Positions 25,188 to 38,434 are shown, counted from the stretch's first letter. The stretch is 64,000 nucleotides of DNA from Nocardioides sp. Arc9.136 (GCF_030506255.1 NZ_CP113431.1:3917001-3981000), one strand, 5' to 3'. The notes: a model not told the origin generated them from the letters alone. Program-made: numbers and translations.

Positions 25188-26000
25188 GTGGTCCACGACA
25201 CGTCCTCCCCCAGCGGGGAGACGGCGCCAGCGGGCCCTGCCGGGGCCGGTGAGCCGGGTACCGACGAGGTGTTCGTCGTCGAGGAGCTCGCGCGGCGCAC
25301 CGGTGTCTCGGTCCGCTCCCTGCGCAGCTACCAGTCCCGCAGGCTGCTGCCCCCACCGCACCTCCGCGGACGCACCGGCTTCTACGGGCCCGAGCACGTC
25401 GAGCGGGTCCGCCTGGTCCAGCAGCTGCGCGCCGCCGGCCTCAAGCTCGACGGGATCGCCCGGATGCTCGACCGGGACACGACGGCGGACGGGCAGCTGC
25501 TCGCCTTCACCGAGCACGCGCGCGGGATGTTCAGCGCACCCGAGCCGGAGGTCACCACGCTGGCCGACCTCGTCGACCGCTTCCGGCTGCAGGCCGACGA
25601 CGCCGGCGAGGTGCTGGCCACGGCGCTCCGCCTCGGCCTCGTGCGAGAGGCGCCCGACGCCGCGGACGGCGAGCCGCAGGTCGAGGTGGTCGCACCGGCC
25701 CTCCTGATCGCGGGCGAGGAGGCCATGCGCCTGCTCGGGCTGGACGCGCCCGGAGCCCTCGACCTCCTCGAGCGGCTCCGGCGGCACGCCGACGGAGTGG
25801 CCAAGCTGTACGTCGAGCTCTTCGTCGACCGCGTGTGGCAGCCGTTCGTCGACGCGGGCAAGCCGGCCGTCGCTTGGCCCGACGTCGAGCAGGCCCTCGA
25901 CGACCTGCGCCAGCTGGCGACGCGGGCCCTGCAGAGCACGTTCGACCTCGCGATGGTCACCCGGGTCGACCGGGTGCTCGGCGAGCGCCTGCTCGGCTGA
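25188..26000 (+). CDS. MerR family transcriptional regulator
   Basis: 270 aa. Disordered N-tail of about 25 residues, then the MerR winged helix (VEELARRTGVSVRSLRSYQS, then RTGFYGPEHVERVRLVQQLR, AGLKLDGIARML). Unlike short MerR proteins it has a long C-terminal part (about 100-270) with a repeated helical domain, suggesting ligand binding. No cysteine is seen in the C-terminal half, so a classical metal thiolate site is unlikely. GTG 25188 is leaderless. The divergent membrane protein gene is the probable target. Confidence 0.87.
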   Translation: MVHDTSSPSGETAPAGPAGAGEPGTDEVFVVEELARRTGVSVRSLRSYQSRRLLPPPHLRGRTGFYGPEHVERVRLVQQLRAAGLKLDGIARMLDRDTTADGQLLAFTEHARGMFSAPEPEVTTLADLVDRFRLQADDAGEVLATALRLGLVREAPDAADGEPQVEVVAPALLIAGEEAMRLLGLDAPGALDLLERLRRHADGVAKLYVELFVDRVWQPFVDAGKPAVAWPDVEQALDDLRQLATRALQSTFDLAMVTRVDRVLGERLLG

Positions 26001-26056
26001 GGCCGCCTGCGCCGATCCCCGCGTCGACGCAGCGGGATCATCAGGCTGGAAATGCA

Positions 26057-26090
26057 GAACAGCGCCATCCCCGGAGGGATGGCGCTGTTC
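26057..26090 (-). terminator. rRNA operon terminator
   Basis: Perfect 15-bp stem (26057-26071 with 26076-26090) and 4-nt loop, 10 nt downstream of the 5S 3' end. It also lies after the convergent MerR gene. Confidence 0.8.
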
Positions 26091-26099
26091 TTGAAGTGT

Positions 26100-26218
26100 T
26101 GTCCGGCGGCGTCCTACTCTCCCACAACCTCGCGGTTGCAGTACCATCGGCGCTGAAAGGCTTAACTTCCGGGTTCGGGATGGGACCGGGTGTTTCCCTT
26201 TCGCTATGGCCGCCGTAA
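26100..26218 (-). rRNA. rrf: 5S ribosomal RNA
   Basis: About 119 nt, minus strand, starting TTACGGCGGCCA and containing the conserved CCCGGTCCCATCCCGAAC and AAGTTAAGCC blocks. Ends are estimated by comparison with remembered actinobacterial 5S sequences, good to a few nt. Confidence 0.93.
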
Positions 26219-26346
26219 CTCTAACGGACCATGCGGTCTCGGGACGCCTGGTGGCGCACCGACCGCACAGACCAAGTCTGGCGTGTTCTGGATTCGTGGA
26301 CGCGAGCACTCGTGCAACGTGGTTGTTGTCTTGGTTGAGTGGTTGT

Positions 26347-31376
<5,030 letters not shown>

Positions 31377-31565
31377 CAACACCACCACCAGACACAAAGC
31401 CCGACGGCGGAAAAAGAGATGCCCCTGACAGGAGAAACTGACATTCATTGGACCCCCGTAAGGAGATCCAGCCAGAATCATTGTCAAAGAAACCATCAAC
31501 CAACCAACCCCACAAAAGAGGGAGATCAGTCGACGGGGCATAACAAACTAATTCGTCGACTATGA

Positions 31566-31585
31566 CACACTGTTGAGTTCTCAAG
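31566..31585 (-). promoter_or_regulatory. Conserved rrn leader motif (antitermination/processing)
   Basis: On the minus strand CTTGAGAACTCAACAGTGTG, with the small inverted repeat TTGAG-AA-CTCAA. This string recurs in actinobacterial pre-16S leaders, where it belongs to the antitermination or processing region. Confidence 0.6.
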
Positions 31586-31638
31586 AATCACACGCACACC
31601 GCGGACAGCGATCCCTCACTGCCCTCCGGGGCTCGCAC

Positions 31639-31668
31639 ACCCTAGACACCCAAGACCCACACCAACAA
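31639..31668 (-). promoter_or_regulatory. Candidate rrn promoter P2
   Basis: Minus strand: TTGTTG (31668-31663), 18-nt spacer, TAGGGT (31644-31639). It lies about 260 nt upstream of 16S. Confidence 0.5.
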
Positions 31669-31772
31669 ACCGGTGCAGCCCCCGAACCACCAGGACCATG
31701 CTGTGGTCAACCCGGGGCCGGAAGCCCGACCAGACCGGCCTTGCTCCCCGCCGCTCCCTGGCGACAGAGAAA

Positions 31773-31802
31773 ACATTAGACGGCTTCCCGGTGAAGTGCC
31801 AA
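31773..31802 (-). promoter_or_regulatory. Candidate rrn promoter P1
   Basis: Minus strand: TTGGCA (31802-31797), 18-nt spacer, TAATGT (31778-31773). The better of the two housekeeping-type promoters, about 400 nt upstream of 16S. Confidence 0.6.
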
Positions 31803-31845
31803 ATCGGGCGGCCACCCACCTTCGGCGGCGCTCCGGTCAGGGGTC

Positions 31846-32172
31846 TCAGCCGGCCGTCCCGCGCGTGACCGCGGCGTCGTGCTCGATCCCCATGAGCGCG
31901 AAGACCCGCGCCGGCAGCGTGCCGTCGGCCGCCACCAGGGTCAGCAGCCCGCCGGCCCGGAGCGCCGCGCCCTGCGCGGCGACCAGCGCGCCGATCCCGG
32001 CGCTGGGCAGGAAGTCGACGTCGTCGACGTCGACCCACACGACCTGGCCCCGGTGGCCGGCGACGAAGTCGGCGAGCCGCTCCTGGAGCACCGCGACGAT
32101 GTCCTCGTCGACGGAGCCGGCGACGCGCAGCACGTCGCCCTGGGTCTCGAACGAGAGGCTCCTACCGTCCAC
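31846..32172 (-). CDS. STAS-domain protein (anti-anti-sigma type)
   Basis: 108 aa. A single STAS domain: SLSFETQGDVLRVAGSVDED at the N-terminus, VVWVDVDDVDFLPSAGIGALVAAQ in the position of the phosphorylated serine loop (Ser in LPSAGIG), then a C-terminal LTLVAADG strand and helix. Such proteins bind anti-sigma ATPases when unphosphorylated. GTG 32172 is chosen because TACGCT (32180-32185) is 7 nt upstream (leaderless). Two candidate partner ATPases are in the window (3768-4772 and 22680-23111). It is directly upstream of the rRNA operon, on the same strand. Confidence 0.85.
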   Translation of the reverse strand: MDGRSLSFETQGDVLRVAGSVDEDIVAVLQERLADFVAGHRGQVVWVDVDDVDFLPSAGIGALVAAQGAALRAGGLLTLVAADGTLPARVFALMGIEHDAAVTRGTAG

Positions 32173-32234
32173 GGACCGCAGCGTAGGAGTGTGTGGGCCC
32201 GTGCGCACCCGTTGTCCGCGGTGCGGCGAGCCGC

Positions 32235-32630
32235 TCAAGCCGAGTCCCGCTCGGCGCCGAGCTCGCGCCGCACCGGCAGCCGGGGGACGCCGCCGAGCCG
32301 GCCCGCGTGCCGGACCCGGTCGGCGTGGCGGCCCAGCGCCTCCCACAACGCCGCGTGCGCAGCCCACGGGAGCGGGTCGTCGGCGACGTACCAGCTCGTG
32401 CCGAAGGAGACCCACACCGGCGTCCACTCCTGCGCGCAGTCCCAGGCGCCGCGCCGGGCCTCGACCAGCCGGCGCCGGACCTGGAAGGCCATCCGCGGTC
32501 CGTCCGCCGCGATCGGCGCGGTCGCCACCGGCCAGACCCACAGGTCGAGCGCCATCAGGTCCAGCTCGAGCTCGCGCAGGACCGTCGGGTCGACGAGCAC
32601 GGTCGCGACGTTCTCGTGCGGACGCCTCAT
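32235..32630 (-). CDS. Conserved hypothetical protein
   Basis: 131 aa, soluble, rich in Trp and Arg (LWVWPVATAPIAADGPRMAF, EEWTPVWVSFGTSWYV-like middle). No family recognised. ATG 32630 has TAGCGT (32638-32643) 7 nt upstream, so a leaderless mRNA is likely. Divergent from the SDR gene across 97 nt. The Trp-rich core and 130-residue size resemble small actinobacterial proteins of unknown function. Confidence 0.65.
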   Translation of the reverse strand: MRRPHENVATVLVDPTVLRELELDLMALDLWVWPVATAPIAADGPRMAFQVRRRLVEARRGAWDCAQEWTPVWVSFGTSWYVADDPLPWAAHAALWEALGRHADRVRHAGRLGGVPRLPVRRELGAERDSA

Positions 32631-32727
32631 GCCCGAGACGCTAGACCGGGGACACGACGGCCGCCACCACCCCGCGAGGTGGACGGAGGACGCGGAACGC
32701 GCTGCGGTCGGTGGGTACCGACGCCGC

Positions 32728-33519
32728 ATGACCAACTACCCCCGTCTCGCCATCGTGACCGGCGCCGACTCCGGCATCGGCCGCGCCACCGCAGAGCTCC
32801 TCGCCACCGAGGGGTACGACGTCGGGCTGACCAGCCACGAGGACGTGGAGGGCGCCCGGGAGACCGCGCGGGCGATCGAGCAGCGCGGCCAGCGCGCCTT
32901 CGTCGAGCCCTTCGACGCCTCCGATCCCGGTGCGGGCGCCGTCGTCGACCGGCTCGTCGAGCAGCTCGGCGGGCTCGGCGTGCTCGTCAACGTCGCCGGT
33001 ACCGGCCACAGCAGCCGGGTGCTCGACACGGACCTCGACACCTGGCGCCACGTGCTGGCCACCGACCTCGACGGCCCGTTCCTGACCTGCCGCGCCGCGG
33101 CGAGGCACATCGTCGACGCCGGCCACCCGGGGCGCATCGTCAACGTGACCAGCGTGCACGAGCACGTCCCGCGGCTCGGTGCCGCGGCGTACTGCGCCGC
33201 CAAGGCCGGGCTCGGCGCCCTGACCGAGGTGCTCGCGCTCGAGCTCGGCGAGCACGGCATCACGGTCAACTCCGTCGCCCCCGGCGAGATCTCCACCGAG
33301 ATGACCGGCATGGACACCGAGGAGGCCTACCACCAGGAGCGCCCCGGCAACCCGCTCGGGCGACCGGGGCACGTCAACGAGGTCGCTTCGGTGATCGCGT
33401 TCCTGGCCTCGCCGCGTGCCGCCTACGTCACGGGCAGCAGCTACGTGGTGGACGGCGGCCTCTCGCTGATGGCCGCGCACGGGCACGACGAGGCGGGCGC
33501 CGGCTGGCGCGAGCTGTGA
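32728..33519 (+). CDS. SDR family NAD(P)-dependent oxidoreductase
   Basis: 263 aa. Classical short-chain dehydrogenase: cofactor motif VTGADSGIGRA, NVAG in strand 4, catalytic Ser of NVTSVHEH, the YCAAK motif (Tyr and Lys of the triad), and the C-terminal YVTGSSYVVDGGLSLM. The 2-/3-oxoacyl or sugar alcohol substrate cannot be told. ATG 32728 follows GGGTACC by 8 nt; no -35 was found. Alone on its strand, next to the DUF2382 stress genes. Confidence 0.9.
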   Translation: MTNYPRLAIVTGADSGIGRATAELLATEGYDVGLTSHEDVEGARETARAIEQRGQRAFVEPFDASDPGAGAVVDRLVEQLGGLGVLVNVAGTGHSSRVLDTDLDTWRHVLATDLDGPFLTCRAAARHIVDAGHPGRIVNVTSVHEHVPRLGAAAYCAAKAGLGALTEVLALELGEHGITVNSVAPGEISTEMTGMDTEEAYHQERPGNPLGRPGHVNEVASVIAFLASPRAAYVTGSSYVVDGGLSLMAAHGHDEAGAGWREL

Positions 33520-33660
33520 CCCTCCACCGACCACCGTCGTGACGGGGCTCACCCTCCGGGATGGTCTTGTCGACTTTGCCCAGCCGAGCCGAATGCGGCC
33601 GAGAGACGACGGGGAAGGGAGGGGTCAGCAACCATCCCGATCGGAAGGAAGCACTCCCCC

Positions 33661-34527
33661 ATGATCACTGAGACCCAGGCGCGCGACGTCATCGGTTCGA
33701 CCGCCTACGGCTCCGACGGCGAGAAGATCGGCAAGGTCGGTCAGCTCTTCCTCGACGACCAGACCGGTCGCCCGGAGTTCGTGACCGTCAACACCGGCCT
33801 GTTCGGCATGAAGGAGACCTTCGTACCGGTCCAGGACGCCGAGCTCTCCGGCAGCGACCTGCGGCTGCCGTACACCAAGGACAAGATCAAGGACGCGCCG
33901 AACGTCGACCTCGACGCCGGCCACCTCGACCAGTCCGAGGAGGAGCGGCTCTACGCCCACTACGGCCTCGGGAGCGGCACCTCGGGCGTGGCCGGCACGT
34001 ACGGCGACGCCGGCACGACGTACGACGACAGTGCGACGACCCGCAACGACGGCGTCCTCGGTGTCTCCGGCACGTCCGGCACCGGCACCGGCACCACCGG
34101 CACGGCGGGCACGGCGCCCGCCGGCCACGACACCTCGGGACCGAACACCGACGACGCCATGACGCGGTCCGAGGAGCGCCTCGAGGTGGGCACCACCAGC
34201 CAGGAGGCGGGCCGCGCACGGCTGCGCAAGTACGTCACCACCGAGACCGAGACGCGCACCGTCCCGGTGACCAAGGAGCGTGCGGTCGTGGAGACCGAGC
34301 CGGTCACCGGCGGCAACGTCGACGAGGCCCTCGACGGGCCGGCCATCTCCGAGGAGGAGCACGAGGTCGTCCTGCACGAGGAGCGCGCGGTCGTGGACAA
34401 GACCGCAGAGCCGGTCGAGCGGGTGCGCCTCGGCACCGAGACCGTCGTCGACGAGCAGACGGTCACCGAGGACGTCCGCAAGGAGCACATCGAGGTCGAG
34501 GGCGACGTGGACGACCGCCGCGTCTGA
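33661..34527 (+). CDS. PRC-barrel plus DUF2382 (YsnF/AvaK-type) stress protein
   Basis: 288 aa. Residues 1-85 are a PRC barrel (ITETQARDVIGSTAYGSDGE, KIGKVGQLFLDDQTGRPEFV), 105-165 a Gly/Thr-rich linker (GTSGTGTGTTGTAGTAP), and 180-285 a DUF2382 domain (LRKYVTTETETRTVPVTKER, then EHEVVLHEERAVVD and VVDEQTVTEDVRKEHIEVEG). Such proteins are often induced by stress; molecular role unknown. GGAAGGAAG lies about 11 nt upstream of ATG 33661. A smaller DUF2382 protein is convergent at 34933-35421. Confidence 0.9.
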   Translation: MITETQARDVIGSTAYGSDGEKIGKVGQLFLDDQTGRPEFVTVNTGLFGMKETFVPVQDAELSGSDLRLPYTKDKIKDAPNVDLDAGHLDQSEEERLYAHYGLGSGTSGVAGTYGDAGTTYDDSATTRNDGVLGVSGTSGTGTGTTGTAGTAPAGHDTSGPNTDDAMTRSEERLEVGTTSQEAGRARLRKYVTTETETRTVPVTKERAVVETEPVTGGNVDEALDGPAISEEEHEVVLHEERAVVDKTAEPVERVRLGTETVVDEQTVTEDVRKEHIEVEGDVDDRRV

Positions 34528-34544
34528 CGCTCCCCCGGTCCACC

Positions 34545-34582
34545 GACGGCCGCCCGCACCCCCCCGGGTGCGGGCGGCCGTC
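34545..34582 (+). terminator. 17-bp hairpin terminator after the PRC-barrel gene
   Basis: Perfect 17-bp stem (34545-34561 with 34566-34582), loop of four C. Confidence 0.75.
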
Positions 34583-34626
34583 CGCGTCGTGGGCGCCCCG
34601 GCGTCGTAGGCGTGCCCGCCCGGGTG

Positions 34627-34779
34627 TCAGCGGCTCGGCACCTCCGGCTCGGCGAGCTCGGCACCGAGCCGGTGCACGACGTACCCGCACGCGGGATCGA
34701 GGACCCGGACCCTCAGGTCGTGCCCGCCGCCGGCGGCCGGGACGACCTGGGCCAGGCAGCTGCAACGCACCAGGGCCAT
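34627..34779 (-). CDS. 50-aa conserved-looking small protein
   Basis: Starts MALVRCSCLAQVV, with two Cys close to the N-terminus and a third near residue 33 (DPACGYVVHRL). No TM segment. ATG 34779 has TAGCCT (34787-34792) 7 nt upstream, the leaderless arrangement seen for other genes here, which is the main reason to call it. A Cys-containing redox or zinc-binding role is possible but unproven. Confidence 0.45.
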   Translation of the reverse strand: MALVRCSCLAQVVPAAGGGHDLRVRVLDPACGYVVHRLGAELAEPEVPSR

Positions 34780-34865
34780 GCGGCGCAGGCTAGGCCGCCC
34801 CGGCCCGCCCTCGCCGGAGAACCGGGCAAGGTGTGAGCGGCGCCTCCCGGCCCCCAGCACGGCAA

Positions 34866-34907
34866 ACGGCCACCCGCACCGCGCTGGTGCGCGGTCCGGG
34901 TGGCCGT
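34866..34907 (-). terminator. Hairpin terminator after the DUF2382 operon
   Basis: 11-bp outer stem (34866-34876 with 34897-34907) and 7-bp inner stem (34878-34884 with 34889-34895) separated by one C-C mismatch, 4-nt loop. Confidence 0.7.
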
Positions 34908-34932
34908 CGGCCGGGTGCCGGGCGGCGGCGGT

Positions 34933-35421
34933 CTAGCCGGGCGGAGGGGCGCTCCGGCGGTCCTCGACCTCGATCCCCTCGTCGCCCTCGACCTCGACGT
35001 GCTCGCGGCGCAGCTCGGTCTGGAGCGTGTGCTCGTCGACGACGGTGTGCTTGCGCACGATCACCCGCTCGCGCACGACCAGCTTCTTGGTCACGACGAG
35101 CACCTCCTCGAAGACCGGGATCGAGACCGCACCGTCCTCGAGCGTCTCGACCTCCCCGCTGTCACCCTCGAGGGCCGGGACGCGCTCGGAGGTGTCGGCG
35201 TGCTCGACGCTGCGGCTCACCGTCTCCTCGACCGGGTAGGTCTCGACGTGCTTGCGCACGTGGACGCGGCCGGACTCGTGCTGCTCGGTGCCGACGACCG
35301 AGCGCTCCTCGTGGCGCACCACCGAGCCGTCGTCGGGCTCGACCGCCCCGCTCGTCCCCGGGAGGTCGACGGGGGTCGTGGGATCGAGCGGGTCGGGCTC
35401 GTGGCCGGGCTGGTGGCTCAT
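34933..35421 (-). CDS. DUF2382 domain protein (YsnF/AvaK type)
   Basis: 162 aa. Acidic N-tail, then DUF2382 repeats: VVRHEERSVVGTEQHESGRV, RVHVRKHVETYPVEETVSRS, and VVRERVIVRKHTVVDEHTLQ near the C-terminus, ending in an acidic tail and Pro-rich end. Its ATG overlaps the stop of the membrane protein upstream (ATGA), so the two are coupled. Together with the PRC-barrel protein it gives two DUF2382 proteins within 2 kb. Confidence 0.87.
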   Translation of the reverse strand: MSHQPGHEPDPLDPTTPVDLPGTSGAVEPDDGSVVRHEERSVVGTEQHESGRVHVRKHVETYPVEETVSRSVEHADTSERVPALEGDSGEVETLEDGAVSIPVFEEVLVVTKKLVVRERVIVRKHTVVDEHTLQTELRREHVEVEGDEGIEVEDRRSAPPPG

Positions 35422-36077
35422 CGGTGCTCCTCCGCGGTGATGCCGCCTTGGTGCGTGCGCACCTTGCGACGCGTCCTGACGACCTCGACCTCCGAGCTGT
35501 GCCGGTGGCTTTCACCCAGCCGTCCGCCGAGCCAGCCGCCGAGCAGCATGCACAGCAGCGCGAGGACCCCGGTGACGATCGCGGCCGTGCCGAGGGCGTC
35601 GGAGCTGAACCAGTCGGGCAGGCCCACCCGCTCGCGGACGTCGGCGTCGTCGCCGGCGAGGGCCGCCAGGCCGGCCAGCAGGGCGGCCAGCACGACGAGC
35701 CACAGGGCGGCGAGCAGGCCGTGGAGCGGGCCGCGGGCGCGCGCCACGCGGGCGGCGACCCAGCCGCCGACGAGGCACGCGAGGAACAGGACGACGAGAC
35801 CGGCGACGAGACCGCCGATCGACAGGTCGGAGCCGTCGACGCCGCGCTGGAAGCCGATGGTGCCGATCGTGCCGACCAGCGCCGACAGCAGCACCAGGGT
35901 GCCCAGCGCGGCGAGCGCACCGGCCAGGGTCGCGAGCACGTCCAGGGTGCGCCGTCGCGAGGCGCCGACCACGTCACCGTGCTCGGTGTCCGCGCGGAGG
36001 ACCACCTGCTCCTCGGCGGGGCGGGGGATGGAGGGCCGGCCGGGACCGCCGGCGGCTGGGGGATGGGCGTCGGTCAT
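35418..36077 (-). CDS. Membrane protein (YrzE/TIGR04086-like), coupled to DUF2382
   Basis: 219 aa with about four TM helices: LDVLATLAGALAALGTLVLL, GGLVAGLVVLFLACLVGGW, LLAALWLVVLAALLAGLAAL and IVTGVLALLCMLLGGWLGG. Soluble N-terminal 40 residues; short charged C-tail (VEVVRTRRKVRTHQGG). Similar small integral proteins accompany general-stress proteins; the role is unknown. AGGAG is 6 nt before ATG 36077. Probably the membrane anchor or partner of the coupled DUF2382 protein. Confidence 0.78.
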   Translation of the reverse strand: MTDAHPPAAGGPGRPSIPRPAEEQVVLRADTEHGDVVGASRRRTLDVLATLAGALAALGTLVLLSALVGTIGTIGFQRGVDGSDLSIGGLVAGLVVLFLACLVGGWVAARVARARGPLHGLLAALWLVVLAALLAGLAALAGDDADVRERVGLPDWFSSDALGTAAIVTGVLALLCMLLGGWLGGRLGESHRHSSEVEVVRTRRKVRTHQGGITAEEHR

Positions 36078-36150
36078 CGTCGCTCCTGTCTCGGAACCGG
36101 GGAGTACCCCGCCCGAGCCCGGTCATACGGCCGCCCGGCCGCTCAGGCGC

Positions 36151-38022
36151 TCAGTCGCGGCGCTCGCGCGGGAGACGCAGCACGAAGCTCTGGTCCTCCA
36201 CCGAGTACGTCGCGGAGCCGCCGTGCGCCTCGGCCAGCGCGCGCACGATGTAGAGCCCCAGCCCGGTGCCGCCGGTGGTGGTGCCGAACCGCTCGAAGAG
36301 GCGGTCCCGGGACTCGGCGGGCACGCCCGCGCCGGAGTCGCGGACCGCGATCACGACGCTGTCGCCGTCGGCGCGGGCACTGACCACGACCGGGGGCCGC
36401 CCGTGGGTCAGCGCGTTGACGACGAGGTTGTCGACCATCTGCACCAGGCGCCCGGCGTCGGCGACGACGACGAGACCCGGGTCGAGGTCGAGCAGGACGT
36501 CGCCGCCCGGCCGGCTGCCGCGAGCGGCGGTCGCGACCGAGCGCAGCGGCTCGTCGAGGGGCACCGGCGCGAGGGTGAGACCGAGGCTGCGGGCGTCGGC
36601 GCGCGAGGCGGTGAGCAGGTCGTCGAGCAGCCGGCGCAGCTGGTCGGCGGTGCGCCGCATGCCCTCGGCGAAGTCCTGGCGCTCGCCGTCGGTCAGGTCC
36701 GCGTGGTGGCGGGCCAGCGTCTCCGCCGTCGCCGCGAGGACGCCGACGGGCGAGCGCAGCTCGTGGGCGGTGACCGCGAGGAACTCCGCCTGGTCGGCGG
36801 CGGAGCGCCGCAGCCGCTCGTTGGCCTGCTGCTGCAGCTCGAGGATGCGCCGGCGCTCGGTGGAGTCGCGGGTGACCTTGGCGAAGCCCACCAGGTCGCC
36901 GTCGGCGTCGTGGACGGCCGAGATCGTCACGTGCGCCCAGAACCGGCTGCCGTCCTTGCGCAGCCGCCAGCCCTCCTCCTCGTAGCGGCCCTCGCGCCGG
37001 GCGATGGCCAGCTCGTGCTCGGGATGCCGCTCGGCCTGCTTGTCCGGCGGGTAGAAGACCCGGAAGTGCCGTCCGACGATGTCGTCGGCGGAGTAGCCCT
37101 TGCTGCGCTGGGCGCCGGCGTTCCAGCTGGCCACGTGGCCCTCGGGGTCGAGCATGAAGATCGCGTAGTCCTGCACGGCCTCGACCAGGAGCCGGAAGCG
37201 CTGCTCGGTCTCGTGCAGCTCCGCCTCGGCCAGCCGCTGCTCGGTGACGTCCTGGGCCTGCAGCAGGAAGTAGAGCGGGCGGTCCTGGGCGTCGAGGACC
37301 GCGGAGATCGTGGCGTGGAGGCGACGGCCCGGGTCGTCGGCGAGCCCGTGCTCGATCTGGACCGCGCCACCGCTCTCGCGCAGCAGCTGCAGGGCCTCGA
37401 GGACCCGTTTGTGGTCGTGGGCGAGGTCGGGGTACGGCGTGCCGACGAGTGCGTCGGCGTCCTCCCCCAGCACCTGGACGAAGTGGCGGTTGACCCGCAC
37501 GACCCGACCGTCCAGGGTCATCGTCGCCATCCCGATCGCGGCGTCGTCGAAGATCTCGCGGAACCGCTCGAGGTGCTCGGCGAGCACCGGGTCGAGCTCG
37601 GGCGGCGGACCGTCCTCCACCGCGGCGGGGGCCGGCTCGGACGGGGGCCCGGGCGCGGCGACGTCCACCAGCCGGTCCACGAGCTCCTCCAGCGGCACGG
37701 ACTTCTCCACGAAGTCGGTCGCGCCCAGCCGCCGGGTGTGCTCGGCCAGGCCGGCCTGGTCGAAGCCGCTGAACATCACCACCCGCGTGGTCGGGGAGGC
37801 GTCCAGCACGAGCGGCAGCGCGCCGAGCCCGTCGCGACCGGGCATGGAGACGTCGAGCAGCATCAGCGCCGGGCGGTGCGCGCGGGCGAGCTCCACTGCG
37901 TCGTACCCGTCCGCCCCCTCGCCCACGACCTCGAGCCGACCGGACAGCCGCAGCCGGGTCTTGACCAGCAGCCGCACCTCGGGGGCGTCGTCGACGACGA
38001 CGATCGTGGGGAGACCGGGCAT
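36151..38022 (-). CDS. Response-regulator-PAS-PAS histidine kinase
   Basis: 623 aa, no TM, cytoplasmic. Receiver 1-125 (VVVDDAPE, phospho-acceptor Asp57 in LMLLDVSMPG, Lys in FVEKSVPL), PAS about 145-265, PAS/PAC about 270-395 (SWNAGAQRSKGYSADDIVG), HisKA with His420 (VTAHELRSPVG), HATPase about 515-620 (NLVVNALTHGRP, DSGAGVP, GTGLGLYIV). A receiver in front of the kinase means its activity is likely set by another kinase. ATG 38022 has TAGGTT (38030-38035) 7 nt upstream (leaderless). Divergent from the hybrid kinase group. Confidence 0.9.
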   Translation of the reverse strand: MPGLPTIVVVDDAPEVRLLVKTRLRLSGRLEVVGEGADGYDAVELARAHRPALMLLDVSMPGRDGLGALPLVLDASPTTRVVMFSGFDQAGLAEHTRRLGATDFVEKSVPLEELVDRLVDVAAPGPPSEPAPAAVEDGPPPELDPVLAEHLERFREIFDDAAIGMATMTLDGRVVRVNRHFVQVLGEDADALVGTPYPDLAHDHKRVLEALQLLRESGGAVQIEHGLADDPGRRLHATISAVLDAQDRPLYFLLQAQDVTEQRLAEAELHETEQRFRLLVEAVQDYAIFMLDPEGHVASWNAGAQRSKGYSADDIVGRHFRVFYPPDKQAERHPEHELAIARREGRYEEEGWRLRKDGSRFWAHVTISAVHDADGDLVGFAKVTRDSTERRRILELQQQANERLRRSAADQAEFLAVTAHELRSPVGVLAATAETLARHHADLTDGERQDFAEGMRRTADQLRRLLDDLLTASRADARSLGLTLAPVPLDEPLRSVATAARGSRPGGDVLLDLDPGLVVVADAGRLVQMVDNLVVNALTHGRPPVVVSARADGDSVVIAVRDSGAGVPAESRDRLFERFGTTTGGTGLGLYIVRALAEAHGGSATYSVEDQSFVLRLPRERRD

Positions 38023-38117
38023 GCGCCGGAACCTACTGCACCCCGGTCCGGTGAGGACGGTCGCGGACGGCGGGTACCGGGGGCACGACCCCTGACCCTC
38101 CTGGGAAGGAGACCCCC

Positions 38118-38330
38118 GTGCGCGGACTCATCGGACTGCTGGTGGTGGTGTGGCTGGTGATCGGCGCGGCCGCCGCCTGGCAGCGCGGCTACTTCGGCGA
38201 CGACCGGGACGCCAGCTGCAGCACGGTCGGCGACACCGTCCTCACCGTCGTCGCCGGCCCGCTCAACTACGTCGGCGTCAACCCCAAGGTCGACTGCAAG
38301 GTCCCCGACGCGCCCCAGCCCTCGGAGTAG
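38118..38330 (+). CDS. 70-aa small membrane-anchored protein
   Basis: N-terminal hydrophobic segment GLIGLLVVVWLVIGAAAAWQ serves as a TM anchor or signal; the rest carries two Cys (SCSTVG, KVDCKVP) that may form a disulfide outside the cell, and a Pro-rich end. GTG 38118 has GGAAGGAG 5 nt upstream. Short proteins with this C-S-T-V-G and NPKVDC pattern occur widely in actinobacteria without known function. Confidence 0.7.
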   Translation: MRGLIGLLVVVWLVIGAAAAWQRGYFGDDRDASCSTVGDTVLTVVAGPLNYVGVNPKVDCKVPDAPQPSE

Positions 38331-38434
38331 GTCACCGGGCGGTCCACAGCGGCCCGGGTCCCACCGGCGGATTCGGAGCCTCCGCTGCGCAGGTGGGGGC
38401 CGGGGCGACATGATGGTCCGTCGGAGGTGGGTGC

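Larger units (their letters stand above)
31377..31845 (-). other. rRNA operon leader and promoter region
   Basis: 469 nt without a protein gene. It holds two candidate promoters reading towards 16S (31773-31802 and 31639-31668) and a conserved leader motif at 31566-31585. The region 31380-31560 is A-rich for this genome, typical of a processed precursor leader. Confidence 0.7.

Noticed and set aside
26219-26346. A tRNA gene or extra small RNA in the 23S-5S spacer
   Set aside because: No cloverleaf can be drawn; length and position fit an ordinary spacer.
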